Notes: a model not told the origin generated them from the letters alone. Shown: positions 8,757-18,115, counted from the stretch's first letter. The stretch: DNA of 64,000 nucleotides from Negativibacillus massiliensis (GCF_900148495.1 NZ_FTRU01000008.1:1-64000), one strand, 5' to 3'. Numbers and translations are program-made.

Positions 8757-8828
8757 GAAAACTTATTTTCAACTATAAAAAACTTTAATTTTCCTTTGGC
8801 ATCTGGATAAATATTCATACTTTACACG

Positions 8829-8886
8829 TTGACGGGACAGAAAATACGTGATACTATTTTAACTGGTTAAAGTTAGATTAACCGTT
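8829..8886 (+). promoter_or_regulatory. promoter and possible operator of ddh
   Basis: TTGACG (8829-8834), 17 bases, TACTAT (8852-8857). Immediately downstream lies a dyad GGTTAA-N7-TTAACC (8865-8883), well placed for a repressor. The binding protein is unknown. Confidence 0.6.
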
Positions 8887-8916
8887 TGTAATAAAAAATA
8901 GAAGGGACTGTTTTGT

Positions 8917-9819
8917 ATGGAAAAAGTAAAAGCAGCGATCATTGGCTATGGCAACATCGGTCATTATGCTCTGCAGGCAGTGGAAGCAGCCGAAGATTTT
9001 GAACTGGTCGGCGTAGTGCGTCACAATGCAGGCAGTGAGCAGCCAAAAGAACTGAACGGAATCTGTGTTGTTGACGACGTTGATAAACTGCCGGTAAAAC
9101 CACAGGTTGCACTGCTGTGTCTACCAACCCGTTCGGTTGAGGAAAACGCAAAGAAGTATCTGGCAAAAGGAATCAATACCGTAGACAGTTTTGATATCCA
9201 TACAAAGATCTGGGACCTGCACTGTGAACTGGATAAAGAAGCAAAAGCATCCGGTGCAGTTGCTGTTATCTCTGCCGGCTGGGATCCGGGATCTGACTCG
9301 GTAGTTCGTACCCTTCTGGAAGCATGTGCTCCAAATGGTATTACCGATACAAACTTTGGCCCTGGCATGAGCATGGGTCACTCGGTAGCAGCAAAGGGCA
9401 AAGAGGGCGTTCGTGATGCTCTGTCCATGACCATTCCGCTTGGAACCGGTATCCACAGAAGAAATGTTTACATCGAACTGGAAGATGGTTATGATTTCGA
9501 GACAGTAAAACGTTCCATCCTGGAGGATGACTACTTTAAACATGATGAAACTCATGTAATTGCAGTACCATCCGTTGCAGCACTGATGGATAAAGGTCAT
9601 GGTGTAAACCTGGTTCGCAAAGGCGTTTCCGGTACTACCCACAATCAGCTGTTCGAGTTTAACATGAAGATTAACAACCCAGCACTGACTTCCCAGATCA
9701 TGGTAGCATGTGCAAGAGCAAGCCTCTGCCAGAAACCAGGTTGCTATGTTATGCCTCAGCTTCCAGTTATGGACCTGCTCCCAGGCACACTGGAAGAAAA
9801 AATCCGCAGATTGGTTTAA
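8917..9819 (+). CDS. ddh: meso-diaminopimelate dehydrogenase
   Basis: A 300-residue NADPH-dependent enzyme that makes meso-diaminopimelate directly from tetrahydrodipicolinate, the one-step route to lysine and the peptidoglycan cross-linking residue. The N-terminal Rossmann motif is IIGYGNIGHYA (residues 8-18). Family segments include SAGWDPGSDSVVR near residue 120, FGPGMSMGHS near 148 and the GTTHNQ segment near 230. Length is close to that of characterised enzymes (about 320). The ATG follows AGAAGGGA. Its own promoter and terminator indicate single-gene transcription. Confidence 0.95.
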   Translation: MEKVKAAIIGYGNIGHYALQAVEAAEDFELVGVVRHNAGSEQPKELNGICVVDDVDKLPVKPQVALLCLPTRSVEENAKKYLAKGINTVDSFDIHTKIWDLHCELDKEAKASGAVAVISAGWDPGSDSVVRTLLEACAPNGITDTNFGPGMSMGHSVAAKGKEGVRDALSMTIPLGTGIHRRNVYIELEDGYDFETVKRSILEDDYFKHDETHVIAVPSVAALMDKGHGVNLVRKGVSGTTHNQLFEFNMKINNPALTSQIMVACARASLCQKPGCYVMPQLPVMDLLPGTLEEKIRRLV

Positions 9820-9841
9820 TCTTCCGGACAACAAGAGAAAC

Positions 9842-9878
9842 AAAAAAGGAACCTTTTACGAAAGGTTCCTTTTTTTAT
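9842..9878 (+). terminator. Rho-independent terminator
   Basis: AAAAAAGGAACCTTT / AAAGGTTCCTTTTTTT hairpin. It lies between ddh and the convergent NUDIX gene, touches the NUDIX stop codon, and can serve both strands. Confidence 0.9.
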
Positions 9879-10405
9879 CTGCTGTTTTGTTTTTTGCCAA
9901 ACGGATTGTTTCGGGGAATCTTTTCCCGGTATATCTCAAAGAAATTTTTGAGGGCAGGATGCAAAAGTCCTTCCCGCTGCATCTTGCGGTACTGTGATTC
10001 ATTGACCCAACAAAAATCGACAACTTCTTCCGGCTGCATCACGATTTCACCAGGGAGGACATCCCTGCACACAATAAAGGTATCCAGAAAACTGTGAAGA
10101 CGTCGTTCCTGTCCGGCAGGAATCAGCTCGTCCGGGGAAAGAATCAGGCCGATTTCTTCCCGGGTTTCCCGGATAGCAGCGGTCAGAGTATCTTCTCCGG
10201 CCAGAGCAGAACCACCGGTGCACGCCCATTTGAGGGGAAAGGGAATGTCGGGATGACGCTGGGTCAGCAGTACCTTTCCCTGACTGTTATAGATCCAGAT
10301 GTTGACCACCAGATGATAGTCCCCGTCCGCAATCGGTTCGCCGCGCAGATGCTTGCGGTTTGTCTTGATGCGGTCCGCATCGTAAATGTCCCAGTATTCA
10401 GCCAT
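9875..10405 (-). CDS. NUDIX hydrolase
   Basis: A 176-residue protein with a complete Nudix box, beginning GGSALAGEDTLTAAIRE and ending EEIGL (residues ~65-87), the metal and diphosphate binding site. The surrounding layout (VVNIWIYNSQGKVLLTQR before the box) resembles the isopentenyl-diphosphate isomerase/YfcD-like subgroup, but the substrate cannot be read from sequence. AGGAGAG precedes the ATG. It lies 25 bases downstream of the HPr-like gene on the same strand, so they are probably cotranscribed. Confidence 0.9.
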   Translation of the reverse strand: MAEYWDIYDADRIKTNRKHLRGEPIADGDYHLVVNIWIYNSQGKVLLTQRHPDIPFPLKWACTGGSALAGEDTLTAAIRETREEIGLILSPDELIPAGQERRLHSFLDTFIVCRDVLPGEIVMQPEEVVDFCWVNESQYRKMQREGLLHPALKNFFEIYREKIPRNNPFGKKQNSR

Positions 10406-10429
10406 TTAGGCTCTCCTTCCTGTTTTGTG

Positions 10430-10660
10430 TTATTTTACGATGAAAGGTTTGATCTCGTTTAGGAAATCCTGGCAGTCATCCGAATGAACTTCCATTGTGA
10501 TTGCCTTGGAAAGGTCCAGGCTGAAGATTCCCATAATGGATTTTGCATCGACAGCATATCTGCCGGAAAGAAGGTCAACATCAAAGTCATATTTTGCGAC
10601 CGAATTAACAAATGCTTTTACATCATTGATGGTTTTGAGCATAATCTGTTCCCGTTTCAT
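10430..10660 (-). CDS. HPr-like protein lacking the phosphorylatable histidine
   Basis: A 76-residue protein aligning with HPr of the sugar phosphotransferase system: FVNSVAKYDFDVDL and AKSIMGIFSLDL match the core, with the regulatory serine (the Ser46 equivalent) kept in KSIMG. The active-site His15 region (HARPA in HPr) reads NDVKAF, with no histidine. It therefore cannot pass phosphate in the usual way. Crh of Bacillus, which also lacks His15 and acts only in regulation through Ser46, is a known parallel; similar function here is inference. AGGAGAG precedes the ATG. Confidence 0.85.
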   Translation of the reverse strand: MKREQIMLKTINDVKAFVNSVAKYDFDVDLLSGRYAVDAKSIMGIFSLDLSKAITMEVHSDDCQDFLNEIKPFIVK

Positions 10661-10726
10661 GTAAGATCTCTCCTCTTCCCTGATAAAATAGGTCGACTTT
10701 CGTCACAAGAATTTGTCGAAAGACGG

Positions 10727-10755
10727 TTGTATTTATTGTTTAAATTCATTATAAT
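10727..10755 (+). promoter_or_regulatory. promoter upstream of mtaB
   Basis: TTGTAT (10727-10732), 17 bases, TATAAT (10750-10755). About 150 bases of untranslated leader would precede mtaB; no riboswitch is recognised in it. Confidence 0.6.
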
Positions 10756-10903
10756 TTATTTGTATATCATTTTCAATAGTTTTCAAGACGAAAGATATTC
10801 CCAAAAATATCATGGAATTTACGTCATTTTTAAAGAAAAAGTGGTTGGTACAGAAAAACCATACCGTACAATGCGCCGGAACACGCCGGAGAAAAGAGGA
10901 TTT

Positions 10904-12193
10904 ATGCGAGCAGCATTTTACACCTTGGGATGCAAGGTGAATCAGTATGAAACACAGGTTTTGATCCAGCAGTTTTCTGCCTATGGATATGATATTGTGG
11001 ACAGCAGCGACGCAGCGGATGTGTATATTATCAATTCCTGCACCGTTACTGCATCGGGAGATAAAAAGACCCGCCAGATGATCCACCGCATGAAACGCAA
11101 CAGCCCGGGTGCGGTAGTTGCCCTGACTGGATGCTTCCCACAGGCATTTCCAGAGGAAGCCCAGAAGATGGAGGAAGTGGACATCCTGGTCGGCGCAGGA
11201 GAAAAGAAAAAGGTGCTGGAATATGTAAACCAGTACCTCAGAGACGGAAAACGCATTGTCAAAATTACCCCGCACACCAAGGAAGAAAGCTTCGAAGAGA
11301 TGAAAGCAGACAGCTTTTTGGAGAGAACCAGAGCGTTTGTCAAAATTCAGGACGGATGCGAGCATTACTGCTCCTACTGCATCATTCCATACGCAAGGGG
11401 ATTTAACCGCTCCAAGTCTCTGGAAGATCTGAAGCTGGAACTGTATGATTTGAGTGCGAAGGGATACAAAGAGGTGGTGCTGGTAGGTATAGACCTTTCC
11501 AGCTATGGCAAAGATATCGGCTGCCATCTGGTAGATGCGGTAACACTGGCGTGCACCACAGAAGGAATCGAGAGGGTGCGTCTGGGTTCGCTGGAACCAC
11601 TGATGCTCACTGACAAAAATCTGGAAATTCTGGTATCGCTGCCAAAATTCTGTCCGCAGTTCCATCTTTCTCTGCAAAGCGGCTGTGATGCAACCCTCAA
11701 GAGGATGAATCGTCATTATGATACTGCCTTTTACCGCGATCTGGTGGCAAGAATCCGGACAAAGTTTGATAATCCATCCATCACCACCGACATCATGGTT
11801 GGCTTCCCGGGAGAGACCGAGGAAGAATTTGCCGAGTCTCTTGCCTTTGCAAAGGAAATTGGATTTGGAAAGGTACACGTATTTGCCTATTCGATTCGCC
11901 CGGGTACACGTGCTGCCAAGATGCCAAATCAGCTGACCAACCATCAGAAAGAACAGCGCAGCCACAAAATGGCAGAGGTGACCGAGCAGAGCAGACAGGA
12001 ATTTTTACAGTCGCAGGTCGGCAAAATCGAGAGCGTATTGTTTGAGACTCAGCAGTCGGACGGAATGCAGCATGGTTACACCAAGAATTACACACCGGTT
12101 TGTGTTAAGAGTGATAGAGAACTGTGCGGAGAGATTCATGATGTTCGAATTACCGGGGTTCAGGGCGACCTCTGTACAGCAGAACTGGTGTAA
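10904..12193 (+). CDS. mtaB: tRNA t6A37 methylthiotransferase MtaB
   Basis: A 429-residue radical SAM enzyme that adds a methylthio group to N6-threonylcarbamoyladenosine at tRNA position 37, improving decoding of ANN codons. The N-terminal UPF0004 domain starts FYTLGCKVNQYETQ, typical of MtaB rather than MiaB. The radical SAM cluster motif is CEHYCSYC (residues ~150-157). A TRAM-like C-terminal domain follows. An open frame extends upstream by 420 bases, but the family start and AGAGGA ribosome binding site fix the ATG at 10904. Cytoplasmic. Confidence 0.94.
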   Translation: MRAAFYTLGCKVNQYETQVLIQQFSAYGYDIVDSSDAADVYIINSCTVTASGDKKTRQMIHRMKRNSPGAVVALTGCFPQAFPEEAQKMEEVDILVGAGEKKKVLEYVNQYLRDGKRIVKITPHTKEESFEEMKADSFLERTRAFVKIQDGCEHYCSYCIIPYARGFNRSKSLEDLKLELYDLSAKGYKEVVLVGIDLSSYGKDIGCHLVDAVTLACTTEGIERVRLGSLEPLMLTDKNLEILVSLPKFCPQFHLSLQSGCDATLKRMNRHYDTAFYRDLVARIRTKFDNPSITTDIMVGFPGETEEEFAESLAFAKEIGFGKVHVFAYSIRPGTRAAKMPNQLTNHQKEQRSHKMAEVTEQSRQEFLQSQVGKIESVLFETQQSDGMQHGYTKNYTPVCVKSDRELCGEIHDVRITGVQGDLCTAELV

Positions 12194-12195
12194 AA

Positions 12196-12385
12196 AATAA
12201 AGTTTTTGGTCGAGCTTTTTACAAAAAGCTCGCGGATTCTAAAGGCAGAGCCTTTAGGCGCTCGTCGCAACGAGCGAAACCAGCTTGAAGCTGGACACCG
12301 TTCGCCTACGGCGCAAGGACGGGTAGCAATAGAGAAAACAAAAAGTTGACAAAACTTTTGTTCGCTTTCGGCGTAAAGATGGGCA
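12196..12385. repeat. mosaic hairpin repeat, copy 3 (short form)
   Basis: Starts AAAGTTTTTGGTCGAGC, then GAGC..GCTCG, CTAAAGGCAGAGCCTTTAG, GCTCGTCGCAACGAGC, CCAGCTTGAAGCTGG and a TTCGCCTACGGCG segment that recurs in copy 5. It lies directly after mtaB and may terminate its transcript. Confidence 0.75.
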
Positions 12386-12432
12386 GTAAGTGGATGAAAA
12401 GTTTTGTTTTTATACATGAGAGGAGGGTCATG

Positions 12433-12714
12433 ATGCAGGTCAAATACTATGCCCGCGCCTGCGGAAGAGTACAGGGTGTGGGATTTCGTTATTTCGTCCA
12501 GTACAGCGCAGTGGCCCTTCAAATCGGTGGCTGGGTGCGCAACTGTGATGATGGTTCGGTCGATATGTACTTAAATGGAGATCGCGAAGCAGTCGAACAG
12601 CTTCTGCGAAAAATTCGCAAGGGAAGTATGTGGATTCAGGTCGATTCCCTTGACGTAATACCGCTGGAAGATGGGGAAGCCCCTGATGCACACGGGTTTT
12701 CTGTAAAATATTAG
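12433..12714 (+). CDS. acylphosphatase
   Basis: A 93-residue enzyme hydrolysing acyl phosphates such as acetyl phosphate or carbamoyl phosphate. The signature GRVQGVGFRYFV (with the catalytic arginine) and GGWVRNCDDGSV (with the catalytic asparagine) are both intact. An in-frame ATG sits three bases upstream, but AGGAGGG at 12421-12427 is better spaced for 12433; longer in-frame extensions run into the repeat and are unlikely. Next gene, purL, begins 167 bases later with its own promoter. Confidence 0.93.
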   Translation: MQVKYYARACGRVQGVGFRYFVQYSAVALQIGGWVRNCDDGSVDMYLNGDREAVEQLLRKIRKGSMWIQVDSLDVIPLEDGEAPDAHGFSVKY

Positions 12715-12792
12715 CAAAGTTTGAGCCAAAAGAGGGAAAAAATTCTCTTTTTAAAAAGAAGGCTCGGGCTATTAACCTTTTGGGGATTATGG

Positions 12793-12798
12793 TATAAT
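12793..12798 (+). promoter_or_regulatory. extended -10 promoter element before purL
   Basis: TATAAT preceded by TGG, forming an extended -10 (TGnTATAAT), 84 bases before purL. No good -35 is seen. No purine riboswitch signature is recognised in 12715-12881. Confidence 0.5.
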
Positions 12799-12881
12799 GG
12801 GGTAAAATGGTTTTCGAAAATTTTTTCGGAATCAGAAAATAGATAGAGAGAAAGTACAAACGTTTTTTAGGAGTGTGAAGT

Positions 12882-15800
12882 ATGTCTGTTTACAGAGTGT
12901 ATGTTGAAAAAAAGACACCTTTCGCTGTTGAGGCGCAGGGAGTTCTTGCGGATATCCGCAGCTCGCTGGGTATCCATACAGCAGAAAGTGTCCGTATCCT
13001 GAATCGTTATGATGTCGAAGATATTTCGGACGAGGACTTTGAACTTGCAAAGAAAACAATCCTTTCGGAACCACAGGTAGATAATGTATATGATACGCTG
13101 CCTGCTTTTGCACAGAATGAAAAGGTATTTGCCGTTCAGTTCCTGCCAGGACAGTTTGACCAGCGTGCAGACTCCGCTGCACAGTGCATCCAGTTGGCTG
13201 CACAGCATGACCGTCCAACCGTTGCTTCCGCAAAGGTATATGTAATTCAGGGCGTCAGCGATGAAGAACTTACCCGCATCAAAGCACACCTGATCAACCC
13301 TGTTGAATCGATGGAGGCTTCTCTGGAAACTCCGGAAACTCTGCATACACCATACGATGTTCCGGCTGATGTTGCAGTTCTGGATGGATTCTGCGACCTG
13401 GATGAGCAGGGACTTCGTGACTTCATCAAAAACTATGGTCTGGCAATGGACCTTGGCGATATTACCTTCTGCCAGAAATACTTTAAAGAAACCGAAAAAC
13501 GTACCCCAACCATTACTGAGATCCGCATGATCGATACCTATTGGTCGGATCACTGCCGTCATACCACCTTCTCTACCCGTATTGAAGATGTTGAGATTGA
13601 AAGCGACTATGTAAAGGACGCTTACAACGAATATCTCGAACTGAGAAAGACCATCCATGCAGGTAAGGACAAACCAATGACCCTGATGGATCTGGCTACC
13701 ATCGGTGCAAAAGCTCTGAAAAAACAGGGCAAACTGACCGACCTCGACGAATCCGAAGAGATCAACGCTTGCTCTGTTAAGATCAAAGTTGATGTAGACG
13801 GCGAAGAACAGGATTGGCTCTTACAGTTTAAGAACGAAACTCACAACCACCCAACCGAGATCGAGCCATTCGGCGGTGCAGCAACCTGTCTGGGCGGCGC
13901 AATCCGTGACCCTCTGTCCGGTCGTGCTTATGTATATCAGGCAATGCGTGTTACCGGTGCAGGCAACCCGCTGACCCCATTTGAAGATACCATCAAGGGT
14001 AAACTTCCACAGAAGAAGATCGTTACCACCGCAGCAGCTGGTTACAGCTCCTACGGCAACCAGATCGGTTTGGCTACCGGTCAGGTAAACGAAATCTATC
14101 ATCCGGGCTATGTTGCAAAACGTATGGAAGTTGGTGCAGTAGTCGGCGCAGTTCCAGCAGCAAACGTTGTTCGTGAAGAGCCGACTCCAGGCGATGTCAT
14201 CATCCTTCTGGGTGGCAAGACCGGACGTGACGGCTGCGGCGGTGCAACCGGTTCTTCCAAGTCCCACAACGTAGAATCTCTCTCCAGCTGTGGTGCAGAG
14301 GTTCAGAAGGGCAACCCACCGGAAGAAAGAAAGATCCAGAGACTGTTCCGCGACGGCGATGTTACCCGCATGATCAAACGCTGCAACGACTTTGGTGCAG
14401 GCGGCGTATCGGTTGCAATCGGTGAGCTGGCTGACGGACTGAAAATTAACCTCGACCTTGTTCCAAAGAAATATGATGGTTTGGACGGCACCGAGCTTGC
14501 AATCAGCGAATCCCAGGAAAGAATGGCTGTCGTTGTTGCAAAAGAAAATGTTGAGAAATTCATGCAGGCAGCTGACAGAGAAAACCTCATGGCTACTGCA
14601 GTAGCGGAAGTTACTGAAGATCCAAGACTGGTTATGTTCTGGAGAGAAAAGAAGATCGTTGACCTCTCCCGTGCATTCTTAAATTCCAACGGTGCTCCAA
14701 AATACACCAAGGTTATTGCAAAAGCTCCAGCAGAAAAAGAAAAATGCTGCTGCAAGAATAAAGGTCTCTCGGTAAAAGAAAAATTCGAGAAGATCATGGG
14801 CGAACTCAATGTCGCTTCCCAGAAAGGTCTGTCCGACCGCTTTGACTCCACCATCGGTGCAAACACTGTTATGATGCCATACGGCGGTAAGACCCAGCTG
14901 ACCCCTGCACAGGCAATGGTTGCAAAGATTCCGGTTCGTTTTGGCGAAACCAACACCTGTTCTGTTATGGCATGGGGCTTTAACCCATACATCTCCGAGG
15001 AAAATCAGTTCAGAGGTGCACAGCTTGCAGTAATCGAATCTATCGCAAAACTGATCGCAGTTGGCGGTACCCGTCACAAATGCTGGCTGAGCTTCCAGGA
15101 ATACTTTGAGAAGATCGGCACCGATCCAGAAAAATGGGGCAAACCATTCCAGTCTCTGCTGGGCGCACTCAAAGCACAGCTCGAACTGGGCTGCGCTGCA
15201 ATCGGTGGTAAAGACTCGATGTCCGGTTCCTTCGAGGACATCCATGTTCCACCAACACTGATTTCCTTCGCAGTTTCTGCAACCAAAGCTCAGAACATTG
15301 TAAGCGGTGAGTTTAAAGCTGCAAACGATAAAGTATACCTGCTCACACCGGAATATGACGAAAATGGTCTGCCGGTTTACGAGAGCATTCGCAAGGTATT
15401 CGACCATATGGAAAGCCTGATTGCAGAAGGTAAAGTAAAAGCAGTTTACACTCTGGGCAGCAAAGGTATCGGTGAGGCACTCTGTAAGATGGCATTCGGT
15501 AACCGCATCGGTTTTGCTGCAAACGAGAAGATTCACCACCTGTTCAAACCAACCTACGGCGCATTCGTATTCGAGGCAGCAGGTGAGGTTGACACCTTTG
15601 CAAAAGAGATCGGTCATACCACCGAGGAATATGCAATCGATGTAAACGGCGAGAAAGTTTGCCTTGATGAGATCCAGAAAGTATGGGAAGCAACCCTCGA
15701 GCCGGTTTATCCAATGATCACCAAAGCTCCAAATGTTGTTATTCCTTCTTACAGCTATGAGTGCAAAGAGCATGCACACGCAGGCACCAAGATTGCACAG

Positions 15801-16598
15801 CCACAGGTACTGATTCCAGTATTCCCGGGCACAAACTGTGAATATGATACAGCACGTGCATTCGAGCGTGCAGGCGCAAAAGCAAATATCGTAGTAATCC
15901 GCAACAAGACCTCGGAACAGATCAAAGAGTCTGTTGCTCTGATGAAAGATATGATTGCAAAGACCCAGATCATTGCAATCCCAGGCGGATTCTCCGGCGG
16001 TGACGAACCAGAAGGTTCCGCAAAATTCATCACCTCCTTCTTCCGCAACCCACAGATCACCGAAGCTGTGATGGATCTGCTCAAGAATAAGGATGGTCTG
16101 ATGTGCGGTATCTGTAACGGTTTCCAGGCACTGGTTAAACTGGGTCTGGTTCCATTCGGTGAAATCATCACCACCGATGACACCTGCCCAACCCTGACTT
16201 ACAACCTCATCAACCGTCATCAGTCTGGTCTGGTTCGTACCAGAATCGCTTCCAACAAGTCTCCATGGCTGATGCACAACAATGTTGGTGATATCCACAC
16301 CATCGCAATCTCCCACGGTGAGGGCCGCTTCGTAGCAAGCGAAGAGCTGGTTAAGAAGATGGCAGAAAACGGCCAGATCGCAACCCAGTACGTTGACCTC
16401 AACGGCAACCCAACTCAGGATTACCGCTTCAATCCAAACGGTTCTGTGGATGCAATCGAAGGTATTACCTCTCCAGACGGCAGAGTATTCGGTAAGATGG
16501 GTCACTCCGAGCGTTACACAGGCAGCCTGTATCTGAACGTTGACGGCAACAAAGATCAGAAGATGTTTGCTGGCGCAGTTGACTACTTCAGAGACTAA
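12882..16598 (+). CDS. purL: phosphoribosylformylglycinamidine synthase, fused large form
   Basis: A 1238-residue enzyme catalysing step four of purine synthesis: FGAR plus glutamine and ATP gives FGAM. It is the single-chain form, with synthetase domains and a C-terminal glutamine amidotransferase in one protein, instead of separate PurL, PurQ and PurS. The synthetase part has two duplicated ATP-binding halves (HNHPTEIEPFGGAATCLGG near residue 325). The amidotransferase (from about residue 970) has PVFPGTNCEYDTARAFE, the nucleophile in LMCGICNGFQAL, and a late HGEGRF histidine. A Cys-rich patch (EKCCCKNK, near residue 625) is unusual. AGGAGTG precedes the ATG. Very strong codon bias suggests high expression. 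Confidence 0.96.
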   Translation: MSVYRVYVEKKTPFAVEAQGVLADIRSSLGIHTAESVRILNRYDVEDISDEDFELAKKTILSEPQVDNVYDTLPAFAQNEKVFAVQFLPGQFDQRADSAAQCIQLAAQHDRPTVASAKVYVIQGVSDEELTRIKAHLINPVESMEASLETPETLHTPYDVPADVAVLDGFCDLDEQGLRDFIKNYGLAMDLGDITFCQKYFKETEKRTPTITEIRMIDTYWSDHCRHTTFSTRIEDVEIESDYVKDAYNEYLELRKTIHAGKDKPMTLMDLATIGAKALKKQGKLTDLDESEEINACSVKIKVDVDGEEQDWLLQFKNETHNHPTEIEPFGGAATCLGGAIRDPLSGRAYVYQAMRVTGAGNPLTPFEDTIKGKLPQKKIVTTAAAGYSSYGNQIGLATGQVNEIYHPGYVAKRMEVGAVVGAVPAANVVREEPTPGDVIILLGGKTGRDGCGGATGSSKSHNVESLSSCGAEVQKGNPPEERKIQRLFRDGDVTRMIKRCNDFGAGGVSVAIGELADGLKINLDLVPKKYDGLDGTELAISESQERMAVVVAKENVEKFMQAADRENLMATAVAEVTEDPRLVMFWREKKIVDLSRAFLNSNGAPKYTKVIAKAPAEKEKCCCKNKGLSVKEKFEKIMGELNVASQKGLSDRFDSTIGANTVMMPYGGKTQLTPAQAMVAKIPVRFGETNTCSVMAWGFNPYISEENQFRGAQLAVIESIAKLIAVGGTRHKCWLSFQEYFEKIGTDPEKWGKPFQSLLGALKAQLELGCAAIGGKDSMSGSFEDIHVPPTLISFAVSATKAQNIVSGEFKAANDKVYLLTPEYDENGLPVYESIRKVFDHMESLIAEGKVKAVYTLGSKGIGEALCKMAFGNRIGFAANEKIHHLFKPTYGAFVFEAAGEVDTFAKEIGHTTEEYAIDVNGEKVCLDEIQKVWEATLEPVYPMITKAPNVVIPSYSYECKEHAHAGTKIAQPQVLIPVFPGTNCEYDTARAFERAGAKANIVVIRNKTSEQIKESVALMKDMIAKTQIIAIPGGFSGGDEPEGSAKFITSFFRNPQITEAVMDLLKNKDGLMCGICNGFQALVKLGLVPFGEIITTDDTCPTLTYNLINRHQSGLVRTRIASNKSPWLMHNNVGDIHTIAISHGEGRFVASEELVKKMAENGQIATQYVDLNGNPTQDYRFNPNGSVDAIEGITSPDGRVFGKMGHSERYTGSLYLNVDGNKDQKMFAGAVDYFRD

Positions 16599-16649
16599 TT
16601 TGCAATATTAGAATGAATGATGTCCACCCTCGTCAGAGGGTGGACATTG

Positions 16650-17240
16650 TTGCAAAAAGCGAAAACAAAAGTTTTCATCCACCTTTTACAAAAGGTGGCA
16701 GATTCTAAAGGCAGAGTTTTTGGTTGCACTCCGCAGAAGGCGGAATCTCGAGTTGAACTTGTTCAACTCTTATCGTCAGGCGCCTTTGTGGGTGAATTTT
16801 TCAATACAAATGTTGTATTGAAAAAGAGGGGGATTTTGTAAGAGAAAAGCCCCCTTGACAGACAAACGACACTCACTTTCCAGAAAAACCTCCCAGTGGG
16901 AGATTTTTCTGCTGTCTGTGCTGTTGAGCATAAAAATCTGTTGAGTGAATCTATGGCATTGTCGTGTGCTGAAACTACCATTTCGCCTTAAACCCAAGCG
17001 TGATATTGTGTCCAGATTCAATCTGGTGCTGCCGAAAACTTCCCACTGGAAACTTTTCGGAGTTACTCTCTGCTCAAAATCGGCTCATGGACCCCTTTTC
17101 ACTTGCAAAAGGGGTCCATACCTCCGAAAATGCGCTTTCACGGATAAAGAGTTTCGCTCGTTGCGACGAGCGACCAAAGGCGTTGCCTCTGGACACCACG
17201 AACTTTTTGAAAAAAGTTCGATCAAAAACTTTTGTTTTTC
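16650..17240. repeat. mosaic hairpin repeat, copy 4 (long form)
   Basis: Same order of modules as copy 1: CCACCTTTT..AAAAGGTGG, CTAAAGGC, a CCGCAGAAGGCGG hairpin, the GTTGAACTTGTTCAAC palindrome, a TTTTTCAATACAA..TTGTATTGAAAAA hairpin, a segment ending CTGTCTGTGCTG, the CCCACTGG hairpin, a 13-bp stem with CACTTGC loop (17087-17119), GCTCGTTGCGACGAGC, CCAAAGGC..GCCTCTGG and GAACTTTTT..AAAAAGTTC. A separate GTCCACCCTC..GAGGGTGGAC hairpin (16621-16645) just after purL is a likely terminator. No gene is credible in 16599-17269. Confidence 0.85.
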
Positions 17241-17269
17241 CAAAATCTTTACCTAAAAGGAGACTATCT

Positions 17270-18115
17270 ATGGCAAATCCATACCAGCCACAGGGAGATA
17301 AGACAGATTATCTGATGTCTGTCCTGTGTGTCATCAAGGTCCTCGATGTCCTGACCCTTCCACTCACCGCAATCGTCGGCATTTTCTGGGTCAAAAAATA
17401 TCAGCTCCCAATGATGGGAGAAGGATTCTCCACCAAAATCAATGCTAAAAAAATCCTGCAAGTTTTGCTGCTTGCACTTTCCGGTGCGGCGCTTGGATTG
17501 TGCGCAATTATGGGAGAAAACGTTCTTTCCATGTCTGCACAGATCGAGAACAATACAATGATTGGACTGTCTGTGATGCAGTCGAATCTCACTCTGCCGC
17601 TTCAGATTCTGTTTATCGCAGTGTCTTCATTGGTCAGTGAATTTGCATTCCGTCGCTGTCTGTATGGGGAGTGGCGCAAGTATGGAATCCTGCCGTCCAT
17701 TATCGGCTCGGGAGTGATTACCATGTTGCTGTCTAATCTGGGTGAGTGGTCTGGAATGCTGATGCTGGGACTCTTTGCAGCGATGGTTTATGAGGTGACA
17801 CGCTGCCTTGTCATGACAACCATCTTCCATTTCTTCTTCTTGTTTTCCCAGCTGATGATGGTGGCATATGGTCAGCAAATGGATGCCCGAAATCTGCTTC
17901 TGTTTGCGGTAACGGCTCTGGCAGTATCGGTGGTGATTTTGATTATTGCGCTCAATCTTTCCACGAATTTTACCGAGACCTGTGAAAAAATCAAGGTCCA
18001 GCAGCAAAACCATGTCCGCCATCCTTATGTTTTTAGAGCAAGCTTTAACTTTTTTATGGTTATCCTGATTCTGTTTCAGACTACCCCTTATTGGTCAGGG
18101 CTGATTCTGGGATAG
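17270..18115 (+). CDS. CPBP-like membrane protein (degenerate protease motif)
   Basis: A 281-residue integral membrane protein with about seven hydrophobic segments. The segment SSLVSEFAFRRCLYGEWRKYG near residue 125 resembles motif 1 (EExxxR) of the CPBP/Abi intramembrane metalloproteases, but the first glutamate is replaced by serine. The later histidine motif may be the HFFFLF segment near residue 190. If the family assignment is right, activity is doubtful. AAGGAG lies 7 bases before the ATG at 17270; the frame is open upstream through the repeat. No operon partner. Confidence 0.75.
   Translation: MANPYQPQGDKTDYLMSVLCVIKVLDVLTLPLTAIVGIFWVKKYQLPMMGEGFSTKINAKKILQVLLLALSGAALGLCAIMGENVLSMSAQIENNTMIGLSVMQSNLTLPLQILFIAVSSLVSEFAFRRCLYGEWRKYGILPSIIGSGVITMLLSNLGEWSGMLMLGLFAAMVYEVTRCLVMTTIFHFFFLFSQLMMVAYGQQMDARNLLLFAVTALAVSVVILIIALNLSTNFTETCEKIKVQQQNHVRHPYVFRASFNFFMVILILFQTTPYWSGLILG

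Noticed and set aside
10484-10903. Long N-terminal extension of mtaB
   Set aside because: The frame is open, but this part lies opposite the HPr-like gene and across its promoter region, while the family start and ribosome binding site are at 10904.
12715-12881. Purine riboswitch before purL
   Set aside because: The leader lacks the conserved purine-aptamer core; only an extended -10 box and a weak GAGCC/GGCTC pairing are seen.
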